Origin: Phytophthora colocasiae
Taxonomy: Eukaryota; Oomycota; Peronosporomycetes; Peronosporales; Peronosporaceae
Assembly (NCBI GenBank): GCA_018806915.1
Contig: JAGKQI010000064.1
Span: 1,116,001 to 1,180,000 of the forward strand
Direction: 5' to 3'
Length of the DNA: 64,000 bases
The notes under the pieces were generated by a model. It was not told the DNA's origin and ran no database searches. It worked only from the letters and a program-made list of their open reading frames with translations. Positions 1-11,100 of this stretch are shown here, piece after piece. The translations under genes and the position numbers were made by a program. Position 1 is the stretch's first letter. The number at the start of each line of letters is the position of its first letter.

Positions 1-1
1 G

Positions 2-2076
2 TCCCAAGTCGCTGATCTTCAAGCACAGGTCTCGATTCTGAAGTCGCGTCCTGAGGTCAAGCCCACAGATCCGTGGGGGTTCTCAGAGTTCTTACAAGAG
101 AATTCTGAAATCTCTGGTAATTGGGATCGGCTTCATGACCTTCTGGTGTCATACCAAGAGGACACCATCGTCCCTGATAACTGGACGACTATCATCAATG
201 TGACAGCCTTGGACGCGCGAAAGAAGCCCGTTCCTGACTTCAAGAAACGGCTTTCTGAAGAACGAGCTCGTCAGGCTGCTGAGAAGGCCGCGAGGACCTC
301 CAGAGTTCTGGATCTTACCCGTCCAAGTACTGAAACCTCAGAGTCCAAGAGCGAGAGCCCACGGTACCTGTCATATCCACCGAAGCCCCAGACTCTGAAA
401 TCACCTCCGAAGCGACCGTTCAAGTGGGACTCCAAGAATTTGCAGCGTCGCCCGTCCGGACACAAGCCCGTTGAAGAGTCGGCGCTTCCGGCGAATGCAG
501 ATTCTAAGATGACAAAGTCTGAGGTCCACAAGAGGCTCCCTGGTGACGTGGTCTGGAAGGAAGTTCGACCCGACCTCCGCCAAGCCCTGCTATCTGGGAT
601 CAAGTATGATAAAGCCATGGAGTGGTTGGCGTCGGACAAAGCGGCTCACAGTCTCTTTAGCAGTCCGGTTCTCGTCCAGATGTTGGTGAGCCTGGTATTC
701 TCTCGTCGCCTGGATTCTACTCTCTGGGCCAAGTACGTCCCTGAAGTGTATTACCAGATGGCCGACGAGATGGTGGATCGTCACATCTCAGCTGGTACCG
801 AGCCTGCAGCCTGGGGTGATCTGGATGGTCACGTAAATTACCCAGAAAGTGATGTCGAGTCCACCGCCGACAACCACAAGGATGATCCGGATTACAAGGA
901 TTCTGGTGTGATCGAGTCTGGAGACGAAGACGACGACGAGAGCTCTGATGATGGTGCGTCTGACGACAGCGATTCCGAGAGCGACAAGTCTGAAGACAAG
1001 AAGTCTCAAGACAAGAAGTCTGGGAGCAAGAAGTCTGGGGACAAGAAGTCCGGGAGCAAGAAGTCTGGAGACAAGAAGTCTGATGACCACCCGCGTCCTG
1101 GTTCCAAACGTCCCCGGGATTCTGATGACGACTCAGACTCTGATGATGGACCTATCATCCCCACCAAGAAGTCCAAGAGAAGTATCGCATCCGTAAAGGC
1201 CCACACCAGTCCTAAGTCCCGTCCGAAGTCCACCAGTGGAAGTGGATCGAAGCCCAAGAGTTCTTCTGGGAAGGCACGTAGTCTGGTATCCAAGCCCTAC
1301 AATTCTCTGACGGTCAAGGAGCTCCAGGTGGTGGAAACACCAGACTGTGAAGCATCCTCCTGGTTGTACTATGGTATCAGGGTACAACGAGTGAGCTCTA
1401 CCAAGACCACCACGGCCAGACATTGGGTTTTCCAGACTACGAGGTGCACAAGCACTCATGTGCCATCCTCAAGAAGCGCTGGGACTCTGAGCGGTACTGT
1501 GCAGTCCTCCGCAAGAAGCGTGCCCCTTGGAAAGTCATGTTCGACAACCGATTCTCAGAGTTTTACTTCCACAAGCGGGAAGAACTGGGGCCCATGGTGT
1601 TGGCTGACGTGGAAGACATCGTGCGCAGCATGAAGAAGCATGCTCAAGCCTTCTGGGAGCGTACGCATTGGGTGACCATGGATGTTGAGGCTGACGACAA
1701 GTCTGCGGAGCTTCACAAGTACCGGTCCATGCGTCGAGCCGCCATGATTCGTCAGCACAACGCCCTCATCCGAAAGGTCCTGGGGCACAAAGATTTCCCA
1801 GAGTCGCTGCTTTCAGAGCCTGGTATCTGGGTTGTCCCAGACAAGTCCTGCCCTTGGATCTGGCAAGATCCCAGAGTCGCAGAGCTGGGGGGGGGGGCCC
1901 AGTGTCTGAGTCTGGAGACGCAACTGGGTGACTTGGATGCGATTGAGCCTGCTCGGATGCAATGGGCCACGGTGAATGTGGACGAAGAGTGGCTCCAGTA
2001 CGTCCCCGCTGACATCAAGAAGGATCATATGACACCTACGGAGCGTTCCGAGAACCCGATCTCCCTTCGCTACTGA
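2..2076 (+). pseudogene. Opposite-strand ORF at the 3' end of element 1 (partial, one frameshift)
   Basis: A reading frame is open from the window edge through about position 1390. It then needs a shift to the frame that runs to the stop at 2076. The product is not recognised. It has a charged N-terminal half and a long Ser/Asp/Glu/Lys-rich middle (about 905-1200) containing tandem Lys-Lys-Ser units. A C-terminal half rich in Trp, His, Arg and Lys looks globular (about 1420-1960). It lies on the strand opposite to gag-pol, converging on the pol stop with a 356-bp gap. Its length and biased composition argue for a real or formerly real gene. Opposite-strand extra ORFs are known in some plant Ty3/gypsy elements, and element 2 here has one in the same place. 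Function unknown. Confidence 0.55.
985..1083 (+). repeat. Short in-frame tandem repeat (Asp-Lys-Lys-Ser / Ser-Lys-Lys-Ser units)
   Basis: About six imperfect 15-bp units of the form GACAAGAAGTCTGGG/GAGCAAGAAGTCTGG encode a Lys/Ser/Gly-rich low-complexity stretch inside the opposite-strand ORF of element 1. Confidence 0.85.
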
Positions 2077-2432
2077 AGCTCAGGTGTCCACCATGGTGCC
2101 CACGGGAAGGCTGCATCTTCGAGAAGCCAAATAGTTGTCTGCATTTGTGACGTAAATCCCCGGCCTCAGTGTAGCTCCCTAATCCCTTAATCTTTCAATA
2201 TCACTCCACATAATCACACTCCTTCTCATCATCTCATCATTCATAACTTCGTATCCTCCAGTACTTAATTCTCCACAAACTCACTTCCATATTCACATTC
2301 ACACAGTCGTTTTATATAAGCAGCAACATGGTCGATCACATATCCAAACACATGAATTTCAGAAATAAGTCTCTGAAAACACGCACTCAGATTACCACAC
2401 TCTAAAGGTCAATATCTGAAATCCTTCAGATA
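2077..2432. other. Gap between the convergent ORFs of element 1
   Basis: This AT-rich stretch separates the stop of the opposite-strand ORF (2076) from the stop of pol (2433). I see no ORF, repeat or RNA gene in it. It would be expected to hold the convergent 3' transcript ends. Confidence 0.6.
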
Positions 2433-4790
2433 TCAGACTTCCAGATGTGTTTTCAGAGTTATTAGACTCTGGGATGATCGTCTCCAGCCTGCATCGCCTG
2501 AAAACGGGCTCGTGCTCGTGCACTCTGATTGAATTCGTAAAGTAATGCTCCACAATTCAACTTCGATAACGGCAACCACTCCAGTTTCATCGTAACCTTT
2601 CCACTTAATCAAATATTCGCGTAGGCGTCTGGACGTCCTGGTACGCTTGTTCCAACGGGTATCCAGAATCTTCTCCACTTCATACTCGCCGTTTTCAGTA
2701 TCAGGTTCCCAACTATCTTCTGGTAACAGGGCGGCGTCAAAATCATCATCTTCTGAAATCTGGAGTTCTGCCGTGGGTCGTCTGGGGAACAGAGCCCTTG
2801 GCTTCAGACGGCTCACATGGACCCAGGGGTTCACGCGGTAGCCGGTATCTTCAACCTTGAGTCGTACTCTGAAATCGTCCAGCATCTCCTCGATCCTGAA
2901 GGGTCCGTGCCACATGTGTGCTAGTTTCCTGCTCAATCCCGTTTGTACCTTAGGGATGTAGAGCCATACAGTGTCGCCTATAGCGAAACCTGACTTCAGA
3001 CGCTCTGACAACTCGTTCCATTTCCTGGTCTGTTCTTCAGACCGGTCACGCTTTGCCTTCTTCTGGAGATCTTCGGCACATGCCAGAGCATAGCTATAGT
3101 CTCGTTGCATCTTCCGTCTCCATTCGTACGCAGTTCGCTCCTGAGTCGTCGATGGCTTGGGTCCAAGCATAGCGGACACCGTCCCATTAGCATCCCAACC
3201 ATGTACCAGGTAGAAAGGCGTTTCCAGACGGGTGGCATCGAATGATGTGTTCAGGGCAAACATCAGACGTTCGGCGTGATCATCCCAGTCACTTTGATCA
3301 GCTTCAGAGATATATGCCTTAATCGCGCGCACCACAGTCTGTACTGATCTCTCTTGCTGGCCGTTGGCTTGAGGCCGATACCCTAGAGTAGCTCGTTGTC
3401 TGCTACCCAAGAGTTCCCTGAAACACTTGAACACCTCGCTCATAAAGCGGGGATCTTGATCATGACGAATCAGAGAGCTAGCACCAAAGTTTCTGAAAAC
3501 GCGTTCCTCATAAGCCTCTGCTACATCCTGAGCAGTGGTGACACTCATTGGCTTGCACATTACGTATCCCGAAAACATATCCTGGAACAGCAAGAGAAAT
3601 GTGTTTCCACGTGCTGATTTCGGCATGTGGGTCACAAAATCCATAGACACCACTTCAAATGGCCGGCTGGGCTCAATATTTCCAGGGGACGGTCCAGGAT
3701 TTGGGGGTCGCCCCTTGCCACTGGCGCAGTCCACGCATTCCTTCACAAATCTCTCCACATCGGCATACATACCCAACCAGTAAAATTCCGAACTCAACTT
3801 CTCAAAGGTTCTCCTGATTCCTTGATGTCCACCTTGGTAGTCTTCATGAGCATAATGTAACAAGTCTGGATACAAGTCTCTGGGAACCACCAGTCTGAGT
3901 TCGTCAACATTGTCCCGGGGCCGCTCTCGAGTAGCGCGACTCAGGCGATATAGTACATCTCTAGAATCCAGAACGAAATCCTCAGCAACTCTGGCAAGCT
4001 TCCTGACTCGGGGTCGTGGTAAATCTCCCACGTCACCTTTCAGAAACTTCATGAGTTCAACCAAGTACGGGTCCTGACTCTGATGCGCCTTGATCCGTCG
4101 CCAGCGTTCTGCCTGGAACTCCAAAGGTCCCAAAGGTTCTCGTTCGCCATCACCCTCAGGCAGATTAGCGTCAGGCGGAGCTTGGGCACGGGTTACAGCA
4201 ATCAACACTCTGGCCGATCGAGGTAGGGGTGCGGATTCCGGATCAAAAACATTCTCAGACTCTGGTGACGCATTACGTTCTTCAGAGTCTGATATTTTTG
4301 ACTCTTGAGCTTCCAGGTCCGGGGCTGAGCAAGGCTTCATCAGTTTCTCATGAACTTTGGATACCAGTTGCAGGTGCATGAGTTCATCCTCGTCCTGCAC
4401 CTGCCAAGCTTCCCCAAGAGTCAAAGTCTTCGAGGTCAGGTAATCCGCTGCTTGGTTAAACTCGCGCTTCACATGCACCAACTTCAGAGTCCGAAACTTG
4501 GTTTTCAGAGACTCAAATTCGGCCAACCTCCGTTGCAAGTTAGGCTGATTGCAGTTGATCAGTCCCTGAGCCTGTTGTATCGCGATGCGCGAATCTCCCA
4601 CAACCACCAACTCCTGTATTCCGTAGTCGAGTGCCATCTTCAGACCGTAATTCAGGCCACAGTATTCCGAGTCATTCACCGTGACATCCGTCAGGAAACC
4701 CTCAGGCTTCCAGAACGCTCCACCCCGGGAGTTCCCAGAGTATACACCCACAGCTTCCCAGACGGGTAGACGTCTTTGCGGCACCATCAA
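2433..4790 (-). pseudogene. Element 1 pol, 3' part: second RNase H, integrase, chromodomain
   Basis: The frame opens with the body of an archaeal-type RNase H (about 4700-4400), with the acidic residues of the N-D-S-E-Y and G-D-S-R motifs and a V-K-R-E-F-N segment. An integrase zinc-binding H-H-C-C region follows near 3850-3740, ending in C-V-D-C. The integrase core shows D (S-M-D-F-V), D (H-D-Q-D-P-R-F) and E (Q-Q-E-R-S). The C-terminus carries a chromodomain (E-V-E-K-I-L-D and Y-L-I-K-W-K-G-Y) near 2690-2590. Just after the chromodomain core a 1-nt shift puts the natural C-terminus in another frame. The first strand of the second RNase H lies in the upstream frame, so another shift sits near 4700. 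The protein would integrate the cDNA, with the chromodomain guiding target choice. Confidence 0.85.
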
Positions 4791-7383
4791 AACTCAGAAC
4801 ATAGCCCTGATAATCTGCTTCCAGCATTTCCACACTGATAGGAACTGGCGGCTTGACTCGCCCCTTGACTGGGATCAGATTTTCAGAGACTTCGTCCAGA
4901 TGCTCCCTGGGGGTAATGCCCGCACCGAGTATAGCTGGGAGTCCATCTTCGTCACGCTGTACCCGGCGGATCTCCAGGTTCCACTGCGACAATTTCATAC
5001 CCCACTTGACGTTTCTGCCGTCGGTGGAGTTCGATGTCAGCAACCATTTCAGGACAGAGTATCTGGTATAGACCACAATCACCGGACTTGATTCCACCAG
5101 AGCTCTGAAGTTTTCCAAGACTCTGAGGATCGCAATCACTTCCTTCTCAGCGATATGATACCTGAGTTCGGCGTCGTTCAGGACACGACCCGTGAACCGG
5201 ACCGGGTGTATTATTCCCTCATATTCTTGTCCCAAGACTGCTGAAGCAGCCCAAGGGTTCGCATGCGGAATGACAACAAACGGTCTGGTTCGGTCTGGAT
5301 GTCTGAGTAGTGGAGTAGAGACTATCTTGCGTTTCAGAATTTCGAACGCCTCTTTCGCACGAGTCAGGTCTCGTCCAGCACGAATCTGCTCGTCCGTCAG
5401 CTCATAGAGGGTAGCAGCAATCACCGGTAAATCCTCAATAAACTTGTTGTAATAGTTGAGGCTTCCCATGAAACTCTGAACTCCCTTCAACGTAGACGGA
5501 AATGGCAGTTCTTCAACTCCTTTGACAATCTTAGGTGTTGCCCTCAGACCCTCGGCACTGATTTCGTGGGATAGGTACGGTATCGACAACTTCCCGAACT
5601 CGCTCTTGGGCAAACTCACAGAAATGTTCCAATAGCGAAGCCTGAAAAGCAGGGCATTCAACTCGTCACATAATTGGTCCCAAGTCGGTGCTCCATGTGC
5701 GATGTCGTCGATGTATGAACTCCTCCCCAGGACTGGGCCCATGCATGTGGGGACGGGAATGTTCCTCTGAAAGACGGTCATCTGACTTGTGAGGGTTGGC
5801 ATCTCTGAAATCGGAGTATGGTTCTCAGAGTCTGAAAGATGCTTTTTAGAGTCCTGAGGCTGGAGTTGCAGAAATTCCAGAACCTCCGCATCAACTTCAG
5901 CTTCTTCTTCTGGTGACAGTCTCACGAATCCCCACAGGCAACTGTCTAACATAGCTTGATACACAAGAGGGGCGTTCTTCAGACCAAACGGCATCCTTAC
6001 CCACTGAAAATGCCCAAACAAGCAAATGAAAGCTGATATCAGTCGTGCGCGCTCCGTCATCCTGATCGCCCAGAAACCACTAGCCATATCCAGGCTCATG
6101 AACCACATGGCAGCCTCAAAACCAATCAAGAGATCGTCAATAAGAGGTAGAGGGTAACGTGACAGTTGAATGAAGCCATTCACGATGCGATAGTCGATGC
6201 ACATTCGTATGTCAACACCATTCTTCTTGAGAACGATCACAATAGGAGATGCCCACGGGGAGTTAGAGTACTCAATCAAACCAGTTTCCAGGAGTTTCTT
6301 TAGAAGCTCGTATACCTTCAGCATGAGATGAGGGGCGACGGATCTCGGACGTTGAGCTACCGGTTTGGCATCTCCCACATCCAGATCACAGACCACACCC
6401 CTTGCCGGTGCGGGTGCTGCATTACCATCTCCCAGGAATATTTTCCTGTGGTACCTCAGAATATCACGCAGTTTCTTCTCCATTTCTGGGGTCGTCTTTC
6501 CTGGTTCTCCAACATCAGCGCTGTCGATATCACACTCTGGTGTCAATTCTTCCAGCTCAGGCAACATGACCAGTTGGTCGCGTAATTGAGCGAGGAGTTC
6601 CGTGCCTTCTCGCATATATACACCCGGCTCAAAGTCCAATTCTTTATTCGTAACATTCATGCACCGCTCGTATTCCACTCGTAATTTTTCCACAGGCGTT
6701 CCAGGCATCCCCTGAATAGGAATATCCCAGGATTCATCCATTAGGTCGAAATCGTCCGCGGGTAACTCAGGGGTCTGAGAGTCACCTAATATACACTCAG
6801 GCTTTGAGTCAAGGCCGTCTCCGGCAATAACAACGGACGAGTCACCAGGGTCTGTGTGTGGAGTACTTTCAGAGGATGTTTCCAAATCTCTGGTATCTGT
6901 ACTAATGTCCGCACTTCCCGTTGACTCGCCGGAGCAACCATTCTCCGTCTGGGTGAATGCATCCAGGGTGAAGCGTACTCGTTTCACGGTCGGTGGTGAC
7001 TCTGGTTTCACGAACTGCACTCGAGCGTTGTCAAACCTTGGACGTTGCAGTATTTCAGTCGGCCATGGGTAGTCCGGGCGATCTACACACGGGGGCTGCG
7101 GCATCAAAGCCTCCAACTCCGCCTCTCTCTTCATACGTTTCTTAGTCTCTGGTGACGGGGTGCTTTCCAGAATCAGAACTTCCCAATCACGATAGGCAGC
7201 GGAACCTGGACGCACGAAACGTCCATGCCTTGGGAAGAAACCATATTCCACGATCCTCGCGACATCAGAAAGTTCATTGACCCACGTGTTTTTATCAGAG
7301 ATGTTTACCACGCGAACGGCCACGGGCCAAGATCGGGCCGCATAGATCAGCTGGGTAACCCAGCGGTCACCGCGTCCGGCCAC
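4702..7383 (-). CDS. Element 1 pol, middle part: reverse transcriptase and RNase H
   Basis: An 893-residue open frame carries a variable Ser/Asp-rich N-terminal third. The RT domain shows I-D-Y-R-I-V-N near 6190, the F-G-L-K-N-A-P motif near 5975, and the catalytic Y-I-D-D near 5710. Between the last two is a long Glu/Ser-rich insertion (about 5930-5750), unusual inside an RT palm. A gypsy-type RNase H follows (about 5300-5050), but its first strand reads V-I-P-H-A-N-P where an Asp is usual, so this domain may be inactive. The frame ends with the first strand of a second RNase H (S-F-D-G-A near 4790). It would copy the element RNA into cDNA. It is in a different frame from the protease ORF upstream, overlapping it by 37 nt. 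Confidence 0.88.
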   Translation of the reverse strand: MAGRGDRWVTQLIYAARSWPVAVRVVNISDKNTWVNELSDVARIVEYGFFPRHGRFVRPGSAAYRDWEVLILESTPSPETKKRMKREAELEALMPQPPCVDRPDYPWPTEILQRPRFDNARVQFVKPESPPTVKRVRFTLDAFTQTENGCSGESTGSADISTDTRDLETSSESTPHTDPGDSSVVIAGDGLDSKPECILGDSQTPELPADDFDLMDESWDIPIQGMPGTPVEKLRVEYERCMNVTNKELDFEPGVYMREGTELLAQLRDQLVMLPELEELTPECDIDSADVGEPGKTTPEMEKKLRDILRYHRKIFLGDGNAAPAPARGVVCDLDVGDAKPVAQRPRSVAPHLMLKVYELLKKLLETGLIEYSNSPWASPIVIVLKKNGVDIRMCIDYRIVNGFIQLSRYPLPLIDDLLIGFEAAMWFMSLDMASGFWAIRMTERARLISAFICLFGHFQWVRMPFGLKNAPLVYQAMLDSCLWGFVRLSPEEEAEVDAEVLEFLQLQPQDSKKHLSDSENHTPISEMPTLTSQMTVFQRNIPVPTCMGPVLGRSSYIDDIAHGAPTWDQLCDELNALLFRLRYWNISVSLPKSEFGKLSIPYLSHEISAEGLRATPKIVKGVEELPFPSTLKGVQSFMGSLNYYNKFIEDLPVIAATLYELTDEQIRAGRDLTRAKEAFEILKRKIVSTPLLRHPDRTRPFVVIPHANPWAASAVLGQEYEGIIHPVRFTGRVLNDAELRYHIAEKEVIAILRVLENFRALVESSPVIVVYTRYSVLKWLLTSNSTDGRNVKWGMKLSQWNLEIRRVQRDEDGLPAILGAGITPREHLDEVSENLIPVKGRVKPPVPISVEMLEADYQGYVLSFDGAAKTSTRLGSCGCILWELPGWSVLEA

Positions 7384-8108
7384 ACGACTTCCCTCTGGGG
7401 GTTCGTTGGCCCATAGTCAATTCGGACAATGAACTCCTCGCCCGGACTCAGAAGGACAGCCTCGCTTGGTCTAATCGACCTGTTACGACCAATGTGATCA
7501 CCAGGTTCCCAATTACACATCATCACCACTACCTCGTCTGGTAACGACACCAGACCTTCACGAGCACTAATTCTCACTCCAGCAGCAAACATAAAACCCA
7601 TTCCCAGAAGCACGTCAATTCCTTCACCGATATTCGCGACCCAAACATCCACAATATATACCACTCTTGGCCCAAGCGTCAACTTGATCTCAGCGCTGGC
7701 ACCGATATAGGTTGGAACACCACCCATCCCCGACACTTTGGTCTGCTTGTGCGACTTGAGTCTGAGTCCGAGCTTACGCGCAAAGTCGTAACTCAGAATA
7801 TTTATGGTCGCACCAGTATCCAAGAGAATCTTGGTCCGATGGTCATTCACAGCACCATACACCATCACCACATCCCTCTTTGACCGATCAGGGTAGTTAT
7901 CTTCCCACCAGCCATAACACTCGCCATCCTTCAACCTGAACGACACTGAGTCGTCTGGTGTCGGGTCGGCGTCGTCGGCGATCTCAGGTAGCTCGTTCCC
8001 TGAGTTTCCAGAGGGTATGGTCGATTCTTGGGCAAAAGTAGTCATGCATTGTTGAGTGTTATCGTGAATCTTTCTCAGCTCTGGCCCTACACACACTAGA
8101 ACACACAA
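7347..8108 (-). CDS. Element 1 aspartic protease
   Basis: This retropepsin-like ORF has the catalytic I-L-L-D-T-G-A-T motif near 7830-7805 and the downstream hydrophobic D-V-L-L-G-M-G motif near 7610. The 253-residue frame lies between gag and RT and overlaps the RT frame by 37 nt, so protease and RT would need a frameshift or a mutation-corrected join. It would cleave the Gag-Pol polyprotein. No proper start context is visible, and it is better read as part of a polyprotein than as a separate gene. Confidence 0.85.
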   Translation of the reverse strand: MCVLVCVGPELRKIHDNTQQCMTTFAQESTIPSGNSGNELPEIADDADPTPDDSVSFRLKDGECYGWWEDNYPDRSKRDVVMVYGAVNDHRTKILLDTGATINILSYDFARKLGLRLKSHKQTKVSGMGGVPTYIGASAEIKLTLGPRVVYIVDVWVANIGEGIDVLLGMGFMFAAGVRISAREGLVSLPDEVVVMMCNWEPGDHIGRNRSIRPSEAVLLSPGEEFIVRIDYGPTNPQREVVWPDAVTAGLPS

Positions 8109-8161
8109 CTCTGGGGTAACGCCATGCCCGGCGCGTTTCGGATCCCCATCCGACGGGCATA

Positions 8162-11100
8162 TTAGTTTAACGGCTTCCCAGAGTCCGCCTCATCACTCAG
8201 GAGTTTCTCCCGTAGGTGGTTCGGCATGTCCTTGAGTGCACCTTGTCGAGCGAGTTGCTTGAGTGCTTCCAGAGTTTTCAAATCTTCACAGGGTTTTCCA
8301 GGGTGTACTCTTCCACATACTTCACAGGGTGGCATCCGACACATTCGACTCGGGTGTCCCTTTTCCTGACATCGGTCACACGTGACGTCTCTCCAGCAAT
8401 CTTCTTCTGAGTGTCCTGAGCGTTGACATTTTTCACAGAACTTGTTCCAGTAACCACCATTCTCATGACGCCTTTGATAGAACCCCTGACCTGACGATCC
8501 AGACGGGGACTGGGGCGGCGGACGCCATCCCATGTTATCCATCACTCGATATACCTCATTCGTCAGAGTCTGCGTCCAGTCTGCACTTGGTGGAGCCTTT
8601 GAATTGTTCGAAGATGTCTGTGCAGTACTTTCATCGCGGGTAGACTCTGAAGTCGCACTGGGAGTTCTGGAATCACCCGTCTGATCTCTGGTATCCTGAT
8701 TGGATTTCAGAGCTTCCTTATGATTTTCTGAGTCTTCAGAGTCATAGTCTTCAGAATCCATATCTCTTGCGACATAAGTCCGATGCACACGCTTGGGCTT
8801 GAACTGTCCTCGCGGAATATTGTCAGCCCGGAAGTCTCGAGACTTGGTAGGGGTCATTTCTTGGTCACCAGTTCGCCACACATCTTCATCTTGCTGCAAC
8901 GCATATTCCAAGTCTGAAATTCGTCGAAATCTCTGACCTTGCAGCGACGTTTTCAGGCGTGCATCCTAAAGCTTCGTGATGAATCGCAGTACATGCTTCT
9001 CAAGACGCTTGGACGACTTCCGGAAATCGATGTCAGCTTTTCCAGCGGCAGAATTAAGTCGGTAGAAAAATTCAAGCGGCGTCTCAGAGTCTTTCATAGC
9101 CATAGTGAAGTATCTCTCAGAATACGATGACCGAGCTTTGCAATAACGTTTCTTGAACTCTGAAGACAGCTCTTTCCAGTCACGGGACACACTTTTGGGT
9201 AGCTGGTTAAACCAGTCTCGCGCAGACACAGGGAGCTTCAACTTAAGTTCCTGGATGCGCGTCTTAGTCGACCAACCTCCTTGAGAAGCCATATTCGTAA
9301 ACCGCTCCCACCAGTGGACACGTTCCCTGAGGGTAGCTCTGGGGTCGAATTCCCCAAGGCTGTTCGAGTTCATGAACGGCCTTAGCGTCAGAAGTGTGGT
9401 TCCGGCTTGTGCTTGAGTTGCTGCCGTCAGATTCACCACTTCACCTGGCTCTGAGTCCTCCGATGACGAGCTCGCAGAGTCTGAGCTTGAATTGTCAGAG
9501 TCTCCACCAGAGTCTGGTGCTCTATCATGACGCTTCGCTCTGCGAGACGCTCTTCGATCTCCATTAGGCCGTCTATCTTCAGTTTTCTGCGGCGGATCTC
9601 GTCTCGGAGTAGGCGCACGTCTAGTATCGCCCTTGGTCTCTGTCACCGAGGTCGCTTGAACCACGTGGGTGGCCGTAGCAGCAGTAGCGCCGCCATTCCT
9701 CTCAGGCTTCACTCGCTTCGTCCCCGTGCTTCGTGAAGGGGTGCCTTCCTGGAAGGTTGCAACCTCTCGAGATTCCGTCTTGAGAGCCGGTGAATGTGAC
9801 ATGGGTTCAACCCCAACCCTTCTTGCGTCACTTCTGATTTCTGACCCTGATACTGGATACATAGTTGCAACTTCAGGGTTGCCTGTATGTAACACTTGGT
9901 TTGAAGTTGCTGAATCAGGGTGACCGACCCTTCGCGCTTCTTGAACTTGGGATAATGTCGCTCGAAGGTTTCTCAACTGACCGGCTTGAAACCGTTGCAT
10001 GTTCTGAGAACTTTCTTTCTCCCTGTCGCGCTCGGCTTCCATGACTTTCATTCGCTGTTGTAAGGCTTCCATTTGAGAAATCCAGTCCCGTTTCATCTCG
10101 TCAGTCGCACGCGCACGTTCGGCTTCAATCTCAGCCTCTCTTTGTCGCCAGCGTTCAGCAAACACTGGTTCCAGCCGTTGATTTTCAGAGTTCTGGAGCT
10201 CCGTTTTCAGAGTTTCCAACTCTGCCGCGCTGCGACTCCTGAGCTTGCTTTCAGATACCAGACTTCTGCGTTCTTCAGCATCGTCGGCGCGTCTCTCAGC
10301 CTCCAGCCTCGCGTTTTCTGACTTCAACAAGCGCTCGGTGAGCGTCTGAATTTCGCGTCTTGCCTCCAAGTCACGTTGCTCTCGACGACGATCGCGTTCC
10401 ATGGTCTCCAAGCGTTCTCGGGCCAAGAACTCCATCTGCGCCTGCTCCATCCGGTTTTGCCACTCCTGCTGTTGCCTCATGATGTTCAACTCGATCTGGG
10501 CAGGCCCTGATCTCTGAGAGCTTCGAGCTTCAGACTTCGTACGACTCGACGCGATGGAACTCAAACGTCGGGACGGTGGTCTCGGAAGGTCTTCACTCTT
10601 CACACTTTGGCGGTGGCTCTGGTGACTTTCGCTTTGGGTGGAGGCAGATACAGGCAGGATCTCCGGAGACAATTGTTTGAAATCCCGTGAAGAACTTCCG
10701 ACAGACACCTGGTTTCCAGACCCCGCACCCGGCACCTCTGGTCTCTCTTCCGGCATGTCGACATCCTCGGACTCTGGTTTCACTGGTAACAGCGTTCGCG
10801 TCACTTGGATCCCCATGCCTTCAGAGACTGTTCCTCCTACATCAGCGCCTTGAGCGATTAACGCCAGACTTCCTGTGGGCGGCGGCATATGTGATGCCGC
10901 CCCTCGACTCATGGACATCAAGGACGAGTCCGTAGAGCTTCCGCGTGAAGTCTGGAATCCCGACGACTGGTCATCCGAGGTCCCAATGACACTGGGAATT
11001 GGTACATCTGACATCCGAGTCTGAGAGATGCTGTGATCTTCGGACATTGGATTTTCAGACTCCGGTCGCGTGTTATCAGAGCGACTCTCATACTGCGGCA

